The notes: generated by a model not told the origin, from the sequence alone. 64,000 nt of DNA from Kiloniella laminariae (GCF_027214005.1 NZ_JAPWGY010000001.1:496001-560000); one strand, 5' to 3'; shown: positions 1-9,514, counted from the first letter of the stretch. Numbers and translations are program-made.

Positions 1-3000
1 CAGATTGTCGGCATGACGGCTGCTGGCGAAGTGGTTTATGTGGTGACGCTGAAAGATGTGGATCTGGCGAACGGATCTGCCAAGTACGACTTTGTCCAGT
101 TCCGCCAGATTGATCATGCGGGTGCTGAAGATGCTGTCTTGCCAGTGAAGTTTTCTGTCACGCTGACCGATGGCGATGCCGATACGACGACAACCAATAT
201 CGTGATCAACCTGACCGACAGTGGGCCGACAGCGGCAACTGCACGGGTTATCTTTGACGAAACAGAGGGCAATCAGGGTAATCAGGAACGCAATCTGACC
301 GCTGATGATCGCGCTGCTGGCATGATCTCCAAAGCAACCCAGGCTCTGGCGTTTGATTTTGGCAAAGATCATGTGAATGGCAAAGTCGCCCTGACCGACA
401 AGGATGGCAATGCCTTTGATGGTGCTGTATCTGACCTGACCGATACCCTGAGTGGGGAAAAGATCTATCTCTATAGCGAAGGTGACCAGGTTGTCGGTCG
501 CGTTGGTACTGGCGGAGCCGCCGATGCCAATGGAGAAATTGCCTTTAAAGCGTCACTGGACCAGATGGGCACACATGATGCTGCCGATTTTGTCATCGAG
601 CAGTTCCGGGCCTTCAAGCATACGAACACCAACAGCCATAACGAGCAGACATCTCTGGATGATATCCACTATGTCGTGACCGATGGGGATGGTGATAAAA
701 CCACTGCACAGAAAATCACCATCAACATCAAGGATGATGGTCCGAGCATTGATTCTGTTTACAATAACGACGATGACCTTGAAGAATCTGACCTGACCTG
801 GGGCGATCACAAAGATGCTGTCTACGGCAAGATCAATGCCAATTTTGGTGTTGATGGGGGCAAGTTCACCGGACTGGAACTGAAATCAGTGACCGATCCT
901 GATGGAACGGCTGGCGACGCTGTTGCGCCCGGCTTTGACGGCAACCTGACGTCAAACGGCGTTGCGGTAATGTTCGGTCCTGCAGTGGTTATCGGTGGCA
1001 AGCTGACGCTTGTTGGTCAAGCTGGGGATGCTGAAGTTATCAAGGTTGAGCTGAACGAAGCTTCTGGTTCCTTCAAAGTAACCCTGCTTGGCCCGATTGA
1101 TCATCCTGACCAGAATGGTGGACAGCAGGTTGGTTCAGCGGATCAGTTGAGACTTAACTTTACTGCCACGGTTACCGACGGCGATGGCGATACCGCCTCG
1201 AAAGATTTCTCTGTCCGGATCAAGGATGATGGCCCGGATGCGGATGACACCCGGAATGGAGATCACCTGCATGAGAACACTGTCCAGCACGCTGGAAGTG
1301 ACAAGATTACCGGTTATCTCCGGGGCGATTTCGGGGGTGATGGGGCGGGTTCCGCTGTAATTACCAGCCTGGCCTTTGTCGAAGCAAATGACCTGCCCGG
1401 CGATCCCCATGTTGCCTTTACCTCTGGTGGCGAGCCTGTTCGCTTTATCGGACCGGTTGATGATGGCAACGGAAATATGGTCCTTAAAGGCGTTATTGGT
1501 CCGAATGGATCAGAAACATCTGTGATCACCCTGACAGTCAACACCACAACCCGGTATTACGAAATCGTGTTGCATGAGGCTGTGGATCACCCCAACGATC
1601 ACAGAACGGGTTATTCTGACGAACTTGAGCCGCATTTCAACTTCGTCCTGACGGATGCTGACGGCGACACAAGTTCAGCGCAGCTTTATTTCCACATTAC
1701 CGATGATGGTGTTGTTGCGAGAGATGATGCCAATACTGCAGACGCGGTTCAGGAAGATCTGGACACCACTGCGGTTGGTAATGTGCTGACGAACGATGAC
1801 CAAGGTGCAGACGGCGCTGTCGTCACTACGACAGCGGCAATGGTTGGAACCTACGGTACAGTTACCATTGATGCCAACGGGGACTATACCTATGTGCTGA
1901 ACAACGGAGCAGCGAATGTTCAGGCACTGGCCGCAGGTGAAGTTGTCTATGACAGCTTTACATACCGGATGGAAGACGCCGATGGCGATCATGATACCGC
2001 AACGCTGAAAATCAAAATCACCGGTAACAACGATGCGCCGGTGGCCGTTGCTGATGGTGTTGATGTTGTATACGGGGGTGTGGATGTTCTGACAAAGGCT
2101 GATCCTTCTGATGCTGAAACCTTTGATTTCGGTGTTCAAAACGCCGGAAAATCGGTCAAGGTCTTCTTCGAGGCAACAACAGGCGGTTCTTGGGATCCCG
2201 TTGGTCACAATCAGGATACCTTTACTGTCAAGATCAACGGTGTTGAGGTTCTTGTGACCCATGATCGTGGCACAAAGAGTTATAGCTTTGATGCGACGAT
2301 CGACAATGAAGGGAAAGTGACCGTTGATTTCTCGGCTACCATTACTGGTGATGACGAGAGCCTGACCGTTAACGGCCTGAATGTGACAGTTCCGAGTATC
2401 TTTACAGATGAAAACGCGTCAGTCGTTATCGACGTGCTCGCAAACGACACCGATGTTGACCACGGTGACAGCCCTGCAACCTTCTCTTTGGATGCAGCAA
2501 GCTTTGCTTCTGGTGTTCCGGCGGTTCCAACTGCGACAGCAACGATCTCTGGAAACAAGCTGGTCTTTAATCCCGGTACGGATTTTGACTATCTTGCTGA
2601 CGGTGAGACAGCCACAGTGGTTATCGACTACACCATGAGTGACGACAGTGGTGCGGCATCAAGTTCCACAGCGACCATTATTGTTACAGGCACCAACGAT
2701 GCGCCGGTTGCCGTGGATGATATCGTTTTGACCAATGTCACGAGTGGCGCGGTTGTCATTCCAGATTGGGCATTGCTCAAAAATGACACGGACGTTGATA
2801 GCGAGCTACAGGTTGGTGGCGTATCAAACCCTGTGGATGGCACAGTCTCACATACAGCTGGTGCTGCTTCCTTCACACTGGACAGCGGAACCGACCTGTC
2901 GTCGCTCGGTTTTGCCACCAGTGGCTCTGTTCGGACAATTAATGAAGTGTCTGGAGACGGTTTCAAATATAATTGGTTCTTCGGCGATTGGGTTTCCGGA

Positions 3001-4029
3001 ACAGAAAAAAATTCCGATTTTACTCAGGCGAGGCAGCTGTGGCGAGGAAGCTGGGTTCGTGATGATACCACAGCAGCCGATGTTGTTGTTCATAAGATTA
3101 TGTTTGAAGGAAGCCTCGATTCCGCCAGGGATTATGATTACAGGTTCGGACCGAATTACGATAATACAAAAAAGGATCGGGATGCTTTCCGTGTGACATT
3201 ACTTGCGGGAGAGGTTCTGTCTCTCGGTGCGATCACAGCCGAGGGAAATCCTGACTTCAAACTCTATTCTGCATCAAATTCTCTGCTTGATTCAGATTTC
3301 AAGACAGGGAGCTATACGAACACGACTGGTACCTCAGTAGAAGTTTATGTCAGAGTTGAAGACAATGCTTCTATCGGCAGAGATACTGGCCGATCGGATG
3401 ATTATTCTGTTGAATTGAAAATCGACAGTACCGCTATTGTCTCCCCGTCTGTCACCGAAGGCAGTTTCGATTACACAGCAGTGGATGGACATACATCGGA
3501 TGGTGCCACTGTTTCTGTTGAAGTACAGGATAGCTCAACCATAACCGGTACTGCCGCAGATGAGATCCTGATTGGCGGTAACGGGGCGGATACACTGATC
3601 GGTAACGGCGGTGACGATACGCTGCTTGGTAACGGCGGCGATGACATCCTGCTCGGCGGTGCCGGGGATGACATTCTCGTCGGTGGTACCGGGGCTGACC
3701 GCTTTGTTTTCAAAGCGGATACGCTGGGTGATACAGACACCATCAAGGATTTCAACACTGCTGATGGTGACGTTCTGGATCTCGGCGAGTTGCTAAGTGG
3801 CTTTAGTGCCGGTGTCGATAACGACGCTACCGCGACGGCGCTACAAGATTATCTCTCCATCGCAAATGATGGTGCGCATACGATTATCACTGTTGATGCC
3901 GATGGCAGCGGTGCTGGTACGGATGTAACGACCATTCGCCTTGAAAACATTGATCTTCTCGGTGGTGGTCTGGATCAGCATGATGCGATCAAGGCTCTGT
4001 TGGACAGCGGTAATCTTGATGTTGTCTAA
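1..4029 (+). CDS. RTX/VCBS giant adhesin, C-terminal part (5' truncated by window)
   Basis: The frame is open from base 1, so the gene begins upstream of the window. The visible 1,340 or so residues are a string of Ig-like repeats. Each ends in a TDGDGDT...ITINIKDDGP type signature (near nt 170-230, 680-750, 1170-1240 and 1650-1710), typical of T1SS-143/VCBS modules of surface adhesins. VCBS/cadherin-like blocks with GTNDAPVAVDD follow (nt 2030-2720). A PPC-like beta domain lies at about nt 3190-3430. Glycine/aspartate-rich nonapeptides (GGNGADTLIGNGGDDTLLG type, nt 3570-3700) are hemolysin-type calcium-binding repeats. The end (GADRFVF, DTIKDF, nt 3690-3990) matches a type I secretion C-terminal target. 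It is inferred to be exported unprocessed by a TolC-type system and to act in adhesion or biofilm. No secretion genes are in view. The segment from nt 2940 to 3440 is more AT-rich than the rest, as if a domain had been inserted. Confidence 0.9.
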   Translation, partial: QIVGMTAAGEVVYVVTLKDVDLANGSAKYDFVQFRQIDHAGAEDAVLPVKFSVTLTDGDADTTTTNIVINLTDSGPTAATARVIFDETEGNQGNQERNLTADDRAAGMISKATQALAFDFGKDHVNGKVALTDKDGNAFDGAVSDLTDTLSGEKIYLYSEGDQVVGRVGTGGAADANGEIAFKASLDQMGTHDAADFVIEQFRAFKHTNTNSHNEQTSLDDIHYVVTDGDGDKTTAQKITINIKDDGPSIDSVYNNDDDLEESDLTWGDHKDAVYGKINANFGVDGGKFTGLELKSVTDPDGTAGDAVAPGFDGNLTSNGVAVMFGPAVVIGGKLTLVGQAGDAEVIKVELNEASGSFKVTLLGPIDHPDQNGGQQVGSADQLRLNFTATVTDGDGDTASKDFSVRIKDDGPDADDTRNGDHLHENTVQHAGSDKITGYLRGDFGGDGAGSAVITSLAFVEANDLPGDPHVAFTSGGEPVRFIGPVDDGNGNMVLKGVIGPNGSETSVITLTVNTTTRYYEIVLHEAVDHPNDHRTGYSDELEPHFNFVLTDADGDTSSAQLYFHITDDGVVARDDANTADAVQEDLDTTAVGNVLTNDDQGADGAVVTTTAAMVGTYGTVTIDANGDYTYVLNNGAANVQALAAGEVVYDSFTYRMEDADGDHDTATLKIKITGNNDAPVAVADGVDVVYGGVDVLTKADPSDAETFDFGVQNAGKSVKVFFEATTGGSWDPVGHNQDTFTVKINGVEVLVTHDRGTKSYSFDATIDNEGKVTVDFSATITGDDESLTVNGLNVTVPSIFTDENASVVIDVLANDTDVDHGDSPATFSLDAASFASGVPAVPTATATISGNKLVFNPGTDFDYLADGETATVVIDYTMSDDSGAASSSTATIIVTGTNDAPVAVDDIVLTNVTSGAVVIPDWALLKNDTDVDSELQVGGVSNPVDGTVSHTAGAASFTLDSGTDLSSLGFATSGSVRTINEVSGDGFKYNWFFGDWVSGTEKNSDFTQARQLWRGSWVRDDTTAADVVVHKIMFEGSLDSARDYDYRFGPNYDNTKKDRDAFRVTLLAGEVLSLGAITAEGNPDFKLYSASNSLLDSDFKTGSYTNTTGTSVEVYVRVEDNASIGRDTGRSDDYSVELKIDSTAIVSPSVTEGSFDYTAVDGHTSDGATVSVEVQDSSTITGTAADEILIGGNGADTLIGNGGDDTLLGNGGDDILLGGAGDDILVGGTGADRFVFKADTLGDTDTIKDFNTADGDVLDLGELLSGFSAGVDNDATATALQDYLSIANDGAHTIITVDADGSGAGTDVTTIRLENIDLLGGGLDQHDAIKALLDSGNLDVV

Positions 4030-4070
4030 TCGAAAGTAAAGCAGGGCTGGTCCCAGTCCTGGTTAAATAG

Positions 4071-4104
4071 AAAAAGCCCCGGATCATAAGGTCCGGGGCT
4101 TTTT
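4071..4104. terminator. Strong bidirectional intrinsic terminator
   Basis: A 13-bp inverted repeat (AAAAAGCCCCGGA / TCCGGGGCTTTTT) with an 8-base loop. It has an A-tract on one side and a T-tract on the other, so it can stop transcription from the adhesin gene and from the convergent minus-strand gene. Confidence 0.93.
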
Positions 4105-4145
4105 GCATGTAATTGGGGGGAGGCTGGTAAAAATCCTGGCGGGGT

Positions 4146-4460
4146 TCAGGAAACAGGCGCATCTTTACTGAGGGTATAGCGCAGGGGATTGGAGAAAGAA
4201 TACTTGCTGCCCTCCATCTTCAGGCTCCCGCTACGCAAAGCCTCTCTGAGCTTGCTGTTGACGGGTCTGATCTTGACAAGGCCTATGAAGAGATACGCGA
4301 CCATAGCTAACCCGCAGAGGATCTGGAGCAGGATCATATTGAGGGATACCCCGACCAGACCGATGCCCAGCGCCCCGAACAGTCCCCAGGTCAGGGCCGT
4401 ATTGTATTGATAGACGATATGTGCATCGGTTTCCTCAATGACCTTGTAGGCTTCAATCAT
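4146..4460 (-). CDS. Small two-TM membrane protein, unknown function
   Basis: 104 aa. It has two hydrophobic helices (about residues 25-45 and 47-64) and a basic, Ser-rich cytoplasmic tail. It starts 33 bp after the stop of the MFS gene on the same strand and is probably co-transcribed with it. I do not recognise the family. Its only clue is the pairing with the transporter. Confidence 0.65.
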   Translation of the reverse strand: MIEAYKVIEETDAHIVYQYNTALTWGLFGALGIGLVGVSLNMILLQILCGLAMVAYLFIGLVKIRPVNSKLREALRSGSLKMEGSKYSFSNPLRYTLSKDAPVS

Positions 4461-4493
4461 GATACTGGTTTATCCTTTATCTGGCGATGGCTG

Positions 4494-5987
4494 TTAGGCT
4501 GGTATCTGACTGCTTTTCCCGACCTTGTAATTGAGCCACAGGCCTTCGATGCAGGGGAGGACGCCGATAATAATGGCAACGACCTGGGCGTAGAAAATGG
4601 TGCGATAGGCGCTGACTTCATCCTGCCCCAGCATCTTGGCGATCTGATAGACAATCTCGAGAATCTCGAGGCCGAACTCGGTGCCGAACATAATCACCAG
4701 CGCAGGCAGCAGGGCCATGACCGGGTTGCCACGACATTGGCACATGACCACACCGACGATCACGGTGGTAACCAGTCCCATACCGGCAGAGGATATCATT
4801 TTGGAAGTGTAGAAGAAGGAAGCATCGACCGCGAGATCCGGATAGGTGATATAGCCAGTGGTGCCAACCAGAAGCAGGAGTATCCCGGTTATCAGAAGAT
4901 GGGGCATCAGATGCGGCCAGCGGACGAAGATCCCGCCGCCCAGTGCCACCGCGGCAATCTGGGCCGCCGCGCCCAGCGAGGCGCGATCCTGGATCAGGTT
5001 GGACGAGCAGAGATGGCGCACCAGATAGGCGGCGTCATAAAATCCGGTTGAGGGAACTTCCAGTAAAAACAGGCCGATCAGGAGGAACAAGGCGGTCGGT
5101 GGCAGGGAGTGGACCTGAAAGGTTTTGCCACTGGTTTCCAGCTGTCGTGCAGAAGCTTTTGATTTGCGGAACAGGATCAGGCCGAGCAGGGCGATGATAA
5201 AAAATCCGCTCATCAGGGCAAGGCTGACCGGGGCGGTGACCCCGGCGAGGGAGTTGGAAATGGTCCAGGCCTCAAAAGCGGCAATCCCGGCGATGATCAT
5301 GGCGATGGTCGAGAACGCGGGTCGCGGGATCGGCGGGGGAGCTGAAGTTGCTGCTTTTGTTGTTGCATTTCGGGAGGGGAGCGGGCTGGTTTTATCTCCG
5401 TGGGGCAGCACCTTGCGGGTCAGCAGCAGATAAAAGACCGGGAAGGCGGAAAAGATCAGGAAATAGTTTCCGGTGCCGATATCCATGGCGACATATTTGA
5501 CCAGCTGCGGCGTAATCAGAAAGGCCACGGGTTGGGCCGAGGTCCAGACGGTGGTCAGCAGCACACGCTCGCGTTCGTTCTCGACCTCGTTGATCGCCAG
5601 CTGGGCAATCGGGGCGAAGAAGGAGATGCAAAATCCGCTGATGGCAAAAGTGAGGATAACGACCAGTTCACGGACAAAGAGGGCTGGCCCCATCACCAGT
5701 GTCAGGCCGAGGGCAAGATAACAGGCCGCTGCGGTCAGGGCGCAGGCCGTTGCGATTTTCTGGGCGCGATCCCGGCTCAGAAGGAAAGGGGCCAGTGCCA
5801 AAGCCATAACAGAACTGCCGATCAGCAGTTCCACCAGGATCTGGGTCTTGTCGACCGAGATGTTCAGAAAGCTGGCAAATTCACCTTCGGAGACAAAAAC
5901 TGTCGAGGTGACTACGGATTTCAGGGCGTTGCCGAGAAAGACAAAACAGAGAACGGCAAGGCTGACAACGCCTAAGATACGGGGCAT
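4494..5987 (-). CDS. MFS-type integral membrane transporter
   Basis: About 497 aa with roughly twelve hydrophobic helices, and charged loops such as LSRDRAQK between helices 2 and 3 in the position of the MFS motif A. A central soluble loop near residues 205-225 (NATTKAATSAPPPIPRP) separates the two halves. The start is set at the second ATG (5987) because GGAG then lies 9 nt upstream. The ATG at 5996 sits directly against that GGAG. Substrate unknown. It precedes the two-TM protein as a likely two-gene unit and is separated from the upstream dehydrogenase gene by about 185 bp containing a tandem duplication. Confidence 0.72.
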   Translation of the reverse strand: MPRILGVVSLAVLCFVFLGNALKSVVTSTVFVSEGEFASFLNISVDKTQILVELLIGSSVMALALAPFLLSRDRAQKIATACALTAAACYLALGLTLVMGPALFVRELVVILTFAISGFCISFFAPIAQLAINEVENERERVLLTTVWTSAQPVAFLITPQLVKYVAMDIGTGNYFLIFSAFPVFYLLLTRKVLPHGDKTSPLPSRNATTKAATSAPPPIPRPAFSTIAMIIAGIAAFEAWTISNSLAGVTAPVSLALMSGFFIIALLGLILFRKSKASARQLETSGKTFQVHSLPPTALFLLIGLFLLEVPSTGFYDAAYLVRHLCSSNLIQDRASLGAAAQIAAVALGGGIFVRWPHLMPHLLITGILLLLVGTTGYITYPDLAVDASFFYTSKMISSAGMGLVTTVIVGVVMCQCRGNPVMALLPALVIMFGTEFGLEILEIVYQIAKMLGQDEVSAYRTIFYAQVVAIIIGVLPCIEGLWLNYKVGKSSQIPA

Positions 5988-6127
5988 CCAGAGCATCTCC
6001 GGGTAAAGGGGCCAAGGGGTCGATAATATCAGCTAGAAACCAATCCAGCGAGCTTTGAGGGACAAGGCGCCATGACTATGACCATGACCAATGTCATGGC
6101 AGGATTATCTGTTTGCGGCTGTCCCTC

Positions 6128-6164
6128 TAACTTCACTCAATCTGGCTAACTTCACTCAATCTGG
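6128..6164. repeat. Two tandem copies of a 19-bp unit
   Basis: The unit TAACTTCACTCAATCTGGC is repeated back to back (the second copy lacks the last base). It lies in the spacer just downstream of the dehydrogenase stop codon and is one of several short tandem arrays in this window. Confidence 0.9.
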
Positions 6165-6172
6165 AAGCCTGC

Positions 6173-7807
6173 TCAGGGTTTCAGGTGTTTCTCCATATGA
6201 TCGGCGGCCCGGATCGCCAGCGCGGCAATGGTCAGTGACGGGGCATTGACCGGCATGGTGATGTGGGTGCTGGAGCCGATGATATAGAGGTTCTTGTGAT
6301 CGTGGGACACCAGATCGGCGTTGACCACCGAGGTCTTGGGATCGTTGCCCATCTTGGTCGTTCCACCAATGATGGCGTTGGACAGATAGGGTTCGTTATG
6401 CTTGACCTCGGTCGCGCCCATGATCTTGAAAACTTCCAGATTGATATCCAGTCCGACCTTCAGGCCGTTTTTGGTGTAATCATCCATCCTGAAGGTGATC
6501 TTGGGTTTGGGAATGCCTGCGGTATCCTTTTCATCGGCCAGTTCAACCCGGTTGCTGGCATCGGGCAACACCTCGGCAGAGGAGTTCAGGCGCAGATGAC
6601 GCGAGACCTGGGCATTGATGGCCTCGGACAGAGCCGGACCAACCACGCCTTTGGCAATCAGATCCTTGGCCAGGCTTGTTGCATCGCTGTTGCCGGACCA
6701 GCCACTGTTCATAAAGGAGGTACCAATAGCGGCTTCCTTGCTGCGGAAATCGCCGTCGCGGCGTTCGATCAGACCGGAGGTCTGCTGTGGGCCACGGTAG
6801 GGGAAGACCGGGTCAGGGGTCAGGCCCTGGGTGTCCTGGTTGGCCTGGGTCAGCAGATAGCGCCCGACAGCATCCGAGGAGTTGGCCACGCCTTTGGGGG
6901 CGTTTTCCTGTTTTGAATTGAGCAGCAGGCGCGGGTTCTCGATGGCGTGGGCGCAGAGGGCAAAGACCTTGCCGCCGACCCAGAAGGTGCTGCCATCTGG
7001 TTTCTGGACCTTGACGCGTGAAATCTTGCCGTCCTTGTCAACTTCCATAAAGGTGACCAGGGCGTTGACCTCGACCCTTGCGCCTTCGTCTTCGGCCTTT
7101 TGCGCATCAACCGAGGCATCGTATTTGGCCCCGATCGGACAGATCGGCACGCAGGTGTTGTTGCCACAACAGATCGGGCGTTTGTCAAAGATTTCTGAAT
7201 TGCGGGCGTGCGAGAATATCCCGGAATGCAGGCCCATTTTCTCCAGCGCCTTGGTGACCTGTTTGTCCATATAGGTTGCGGGGATCGGCGGCATCTCATA
7301 GGGAACGCCGTAGCGCGGTGCACCCCAGACATCGTTGGGATCGCCTGCGACACCCCAGCGTTTTTCGGCGGTGACGTAGTAGGGCAGCAGCATATCGTAA
7401 TCAATCGGCCAGTCCTCGGCCACGCCATAGAGGCTTTTCATGCGAAAATCCTGCGGGCGCAGACGATCAGCAAAGCCGGTCCAGTGCCAGGTTGTGCCGC
7501 CAAAAATGCGCAGGTACGCGCCGATAAACTTGTTTTCCTCGGCGGTGTCCTTGTCCTGGACGTAAAAATCAGCATAACCGCCATCGGTCGGGTGCGGCGC
7601 ACTGGGGATCGAAGGATAGGGCGCCTGTGGTCCCTTGGTCGTGCTTTCGTAAAAAATCTTGAGAAAATCACCGCGCGGGCGTTTGTCGCCAGCTTCGAGG
7701 ATCAGAACGTCAATGCCCTTTTCGCGCAGGGAGCGGGCGAGGTGCGCCCCGGCCATTCCGGCACCGATGATGACCACATCCGCATTCATTTTGTTGTCTT
7801 CAGCCAT
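6173..7807 (-). CDS. FAD/Fe-S GMC dehydrogenase, catalytic subunit (sugar/polyol dehydrogenase type)
   Basis: 544 aa. A dinucleotide-binding GAGMAG motif lies at residues 15-20. A Cys-Cys-x4-Cys-x3-Cys cluster (C213, C214, C219, C223; RPICCGNNTCVPICPIGA) matches the 3Fe-4S-binding segment of the bacterial FAD-glucose/gluconate/fructose dehydrogenase alpha subunits. The C-terminus (NLYIIGSSTHITMPVNAPSLT) carries the GMC end motif with N521 at the catalytic Asn position. The first active-site position, His in the enzymes I recall (HxMGGT), reads AIIGGT here (A478), so activity may be altered. It has no signal of its own. Its ATG overlaps the TGA of the Tat-bearing small subunit by one base, which fits hitch-hiker Tat export and translational coupling. 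RBS GGGGGA. Electrons could pass to the cytochrome c encoded upstream. Substrate not predictable. Confidence 0.9.
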   Translation of the reverse strand: MAEDNKMNADVVIIGAGMAGAHLARSLREKGIDVLILEAGDKRPRGDFLKIFYESTTKGPQAPYPSIPSAPHPTDGGYADFYVQDKDTAEENKFIGAYLRIFGGTTWHWTGFADRLRPQDFRMKSLYGVAEDWPIDYDMLLPYYVTAEKRWGVAGDPNDVWGAPRYGVPYEMPPIPATYMDKQVTKALEKMGLHSGIFSHARNSEIFDKRPICCGNNTCVPICPIGAKYDASVDAQKAEDEGARVEVNALVTFMEVDKDGKISRVKVQKPDGSTFWVGGKVFALCAHAIENPRLLLNSKQENAPKGVANSSDAVGRYLLTQANQDTQGLTPDPVFPYRGPQQTSGLIERRDGDFRSKEAAIGTSFMNSGWSGNSDATSLAKDLIAKGVVGPALSEAINAQVSRHLRLNSSAEVLPDASNRVELADEKDTAGIPKPKITFRMDDYTKNGLKVGLDINLEVFKIMGATEVKHNEPYLSNAIIGGTTKMGNDPKTSVVNADLVSHDHKNLYIIGSSTHITMPVNAPSLTIAALAIRAADHMEKHLKP

Positions 7808-8304
7808 CAGCTGTTCCCCCGGTTGTTACGCAGATCAGGGGCAAATGCCCAGTGGCCAAAGGCGGGGCCGCCGCAGATGCCGGGGGCCTTGGCAAAGGCA
7901 AGCGAAGACCAGGCCAGAGACCAGGGGTAATAGGGAACAGAGGTTACCGCGGTGCCACTGGCATCCGTCCGGGTGACTTCTCCGGTATAGAGCACGGTGG
8001 CGATCAGCTTGATCTGTTCCCGGATCGCGTCCGTTGTGTTGGCAAGGACTTCGTTGATCGAACGTCCGTCGACTTCGGAGATAAAGCGGTTCATGGCATT
8101 CTGCCCATAGGTGGCGAGGAATTCCTTTTCCACGGAACGGACCATGTGGTCGGCAATATCCACGACCCCGCCGATCTGGCGGACGGCTTCACCAAAAACC
8201 CGGCTGCCTGACCCCAGACTGAGAGCCTGGGCAGGGCTGCCCAGACCACCGGCGAGGGGGATCAGGGCGGCAGAGGTCAGCAGGCTGCGTCTGCTTATGT
8301 TCAT
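7807..8304 (-). CDS. Tat-exported small subunit of FAD dehydrogenase
   Basis: 165 aa with an N-terminal twin-arginine signal (SRRSLLTSAA, then a hydrophobic stretch ending GSPAQA). The rest resembles the gamma/small subunit of membrane-bound sorbitol, gluconate and glucose dehydrogenases, which escorts the FAD subunit through the Tat pathway. It has a clear RBS (AGGAGAG) and one-base overlap with the catalytic-subunit gene. It lies 120 bp after the phytochelatin-synthase-like gene on the same strand. Family assignment rests mainly on signal, size and partner gene. Confidence 0.82.
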   Translation of the reverse strand: MNISRRSLLTSAALIPLAGGLGSPAQALSLGSGSRVFGEAVRQIGGVVDIADHMVRSVEKEFLATYGQNAMNRFISEVDGRSINEVLANTTDAIREQIKLIATVLYTGEVTRTDASGTAVTSVPYYPWSLAWSSLAFAKAPGICGGPAFGHWAFAPDLRNNRGNS

Positions 8305-8424
8305 CGTTTTATCTCTCCTGTTCGGGCCTTTTCTAACCTGTCCCGGGCTGTTTGGTGAGGCTTTTGGCCGAAACTGCTTTCGGCCAGCCTTCTGTCCCAG
8401 CTGCCAGGCTTTCCCGGTTCTCTG

Positions 8425-9132
8425 CTACTGGCTTACAATCACCGCACCACGGGATCTGTCAGAGCTTGGGTCCTTGTCCATCATCGCCTTGTGCAGGTCG
8501 GCAATGGTCAGCCAGACCGGGGGATATTTGTAGCGGGCAACATCCAGTACCAGAGCGCGGTCGGTTTCCACATCATAGGCGGCAACCGGGGAAATATGCC
8601 CGCCACCTTCCTGACCGATGGGCTGACGCGAATAGTTGGCGACAAAGCGCCTGTTCGGATCTGCCAGAACATCGGTGATCGTCTGGCGCAGCCATTCTTC
8701 GGTAAATTCATCCGCGTGGTGGAATTCGGCCTTTACCCCGAGGTTCTGGAAGAAAGTCGCCAGCTGGGGCAGGACCAGTCCGTCATGTTCGACCTGTGGA
8801 TAGGGTTTTACCGCCTGATTTTCAGGGGTGAAAATCGAGGTCTGGGTAAAAAGCCTCCAGGGGTAGAGCTGGGGCGGTTGCGGGCGTTCCACATCCAGCG
8901 AGTTCATCACCCCGGCGATGGTTGCCGGGCCACAGAAGGTCAGAATATGCTCGCTTTCCAGAAAAGAGGCGAGCTTGAGATAGTCCATGGTGATATCAGC
9001 ATCATGAAACAGCTGTTCACCTTCGGGAGAGGTCAGATAGATTTTCTCGGCAGCCTGGGCCGGAGCAAAAGAAAGCAGGCTTGCTGCCACCAGGGTTGTT
9101 GCCAAAGCAGTCGTGAGCAAAAATTTTCGCAT
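8425..9132 (-). CDS. Exported phytochelatin synthase family protein (papain-like gamma-Glu-Cys protease)
   Basis: 235 aa from the ATG at 9132, chosen because it opens a Sec signal peptide (MRKFLLTTAL to APAQA) and follows GGAG. The mature domain has the phytochelatin synthase triad: C67 in FCGPATIAGVMNSL, H179 in GGGHISPVAAYD, and D197 in LVLDVARYKYPPVWL. Prokaryotic members consist of this catalytic domain alone and mostly hydrolyse glutathione or glutathione S-conjugates to gamma-Glu-Cys, with weak or no polymerising activity. The signal peptide places it in the periplasm. It sits between cytochrome c (17-bp spacing) and the dehydrogenase small subunit, so it is probably in one operon with the copper oxidase. 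A role in thiol or metal handling is inferred. Confidence 0.9.
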   Translation of the reverse strand: MRKFLLTTALATTLVAASLLSFAPAQAAEKIYLTSPEGEQLFHDADITMDYLKLASFLESEHILTFCGPATIAGVMNSLDVERPQPPQLYPWRLFTQTSIFTPENQAVKPYPQVEHDGLVLPQLATFFQNLGVKAEFHHADEFTEEWLRQTITDVLADPNRRFVANYSRQPIGQEGGGHISPVAAYDVETDRALVLDVARYKYPPVWLTIADLHKAMMDKDPSSDRSRGAVIVSQ

Positions 9133-9149
9133 TATTATTCTCCAAAGCC

Positions 9150-9491
9150 TTATTGTTGTGCCCCAAACCATTGGGAGAGCGCCACGATCTGTTCGTCGCT
9201 CAGGTTTTTGACCATTTCCTGCATCACCAGAGCCTGTCCGCCTGTCCGTTCGCCGGATTTGTAATGGCGCAGGGCATTGGCAAGATAGATCGGCTGTTGC
9301 CCGGCAATGATCGGCACATCGGCCAGTTCCGGCCTGCCGTCCTCGCCATGACAGGAAAGACATTGTGACCCGAAAGCCGGGATAGGAGTATTTTGGGGAT
9401 CGTCCGCCACAGCGACAGAAGGGGCGACTGAACCGGCGAGAACAGCGGCCACCATGCTTGTGGCAAGAGACAGATTAAGTTGTTTCATCAT
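9150..9491 (-). CDS. Periplasmic monoheme class I cytochrome c
   Basis: 113 aa from ATG 9491 (a second ATG follows at 9488). A signal peptide ends near SVAVA. A single CLSCH heme motif (C44, C47, H48) follows, with Met in ALVMQEMVKNLS as the likely axial ligand and a C-terminal LSDEQIVALSQWF helix typical of c553/c4-half cytochromes. It lies 23 bp downstream of the multicopper oxidase and 17 bp upstream of the phytochelatin-synthase-like gene. It likely carries electrons from the exported FAD dehydrogenase to an oxidase. Confidence 0.9.
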   Translation of the reverse strand: MMKQLNLSLATSMVAAVLAGSVAPSVAVADDPQNTPIPAFGSQCLSCHGEDGRPELADVPIIAGQQPIYLANALRHYKSGERTGGQALVMQEMVKNLSDEQIVALSQWFGAQQ

Positions 9492-9514
9492 GTAGCATTT
9501 TCCCATTTGCAGGC

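Noticed and set aside
4407-5051. 214-codon plus-strand frame opposite the MFS gene
   Set aside because: Antisense shadow of a well-supported permease; composition follows the reverse complement of hydrophobic codons.
9133-9363. 77-residue N-terminal extension of the phytochelatin-synthase-like protein
   Set aside because: It overlaps the cytochrome c gene and would bury the signal peptide; the ATG at 9132 has GGAG and opens a standard signal sequence.
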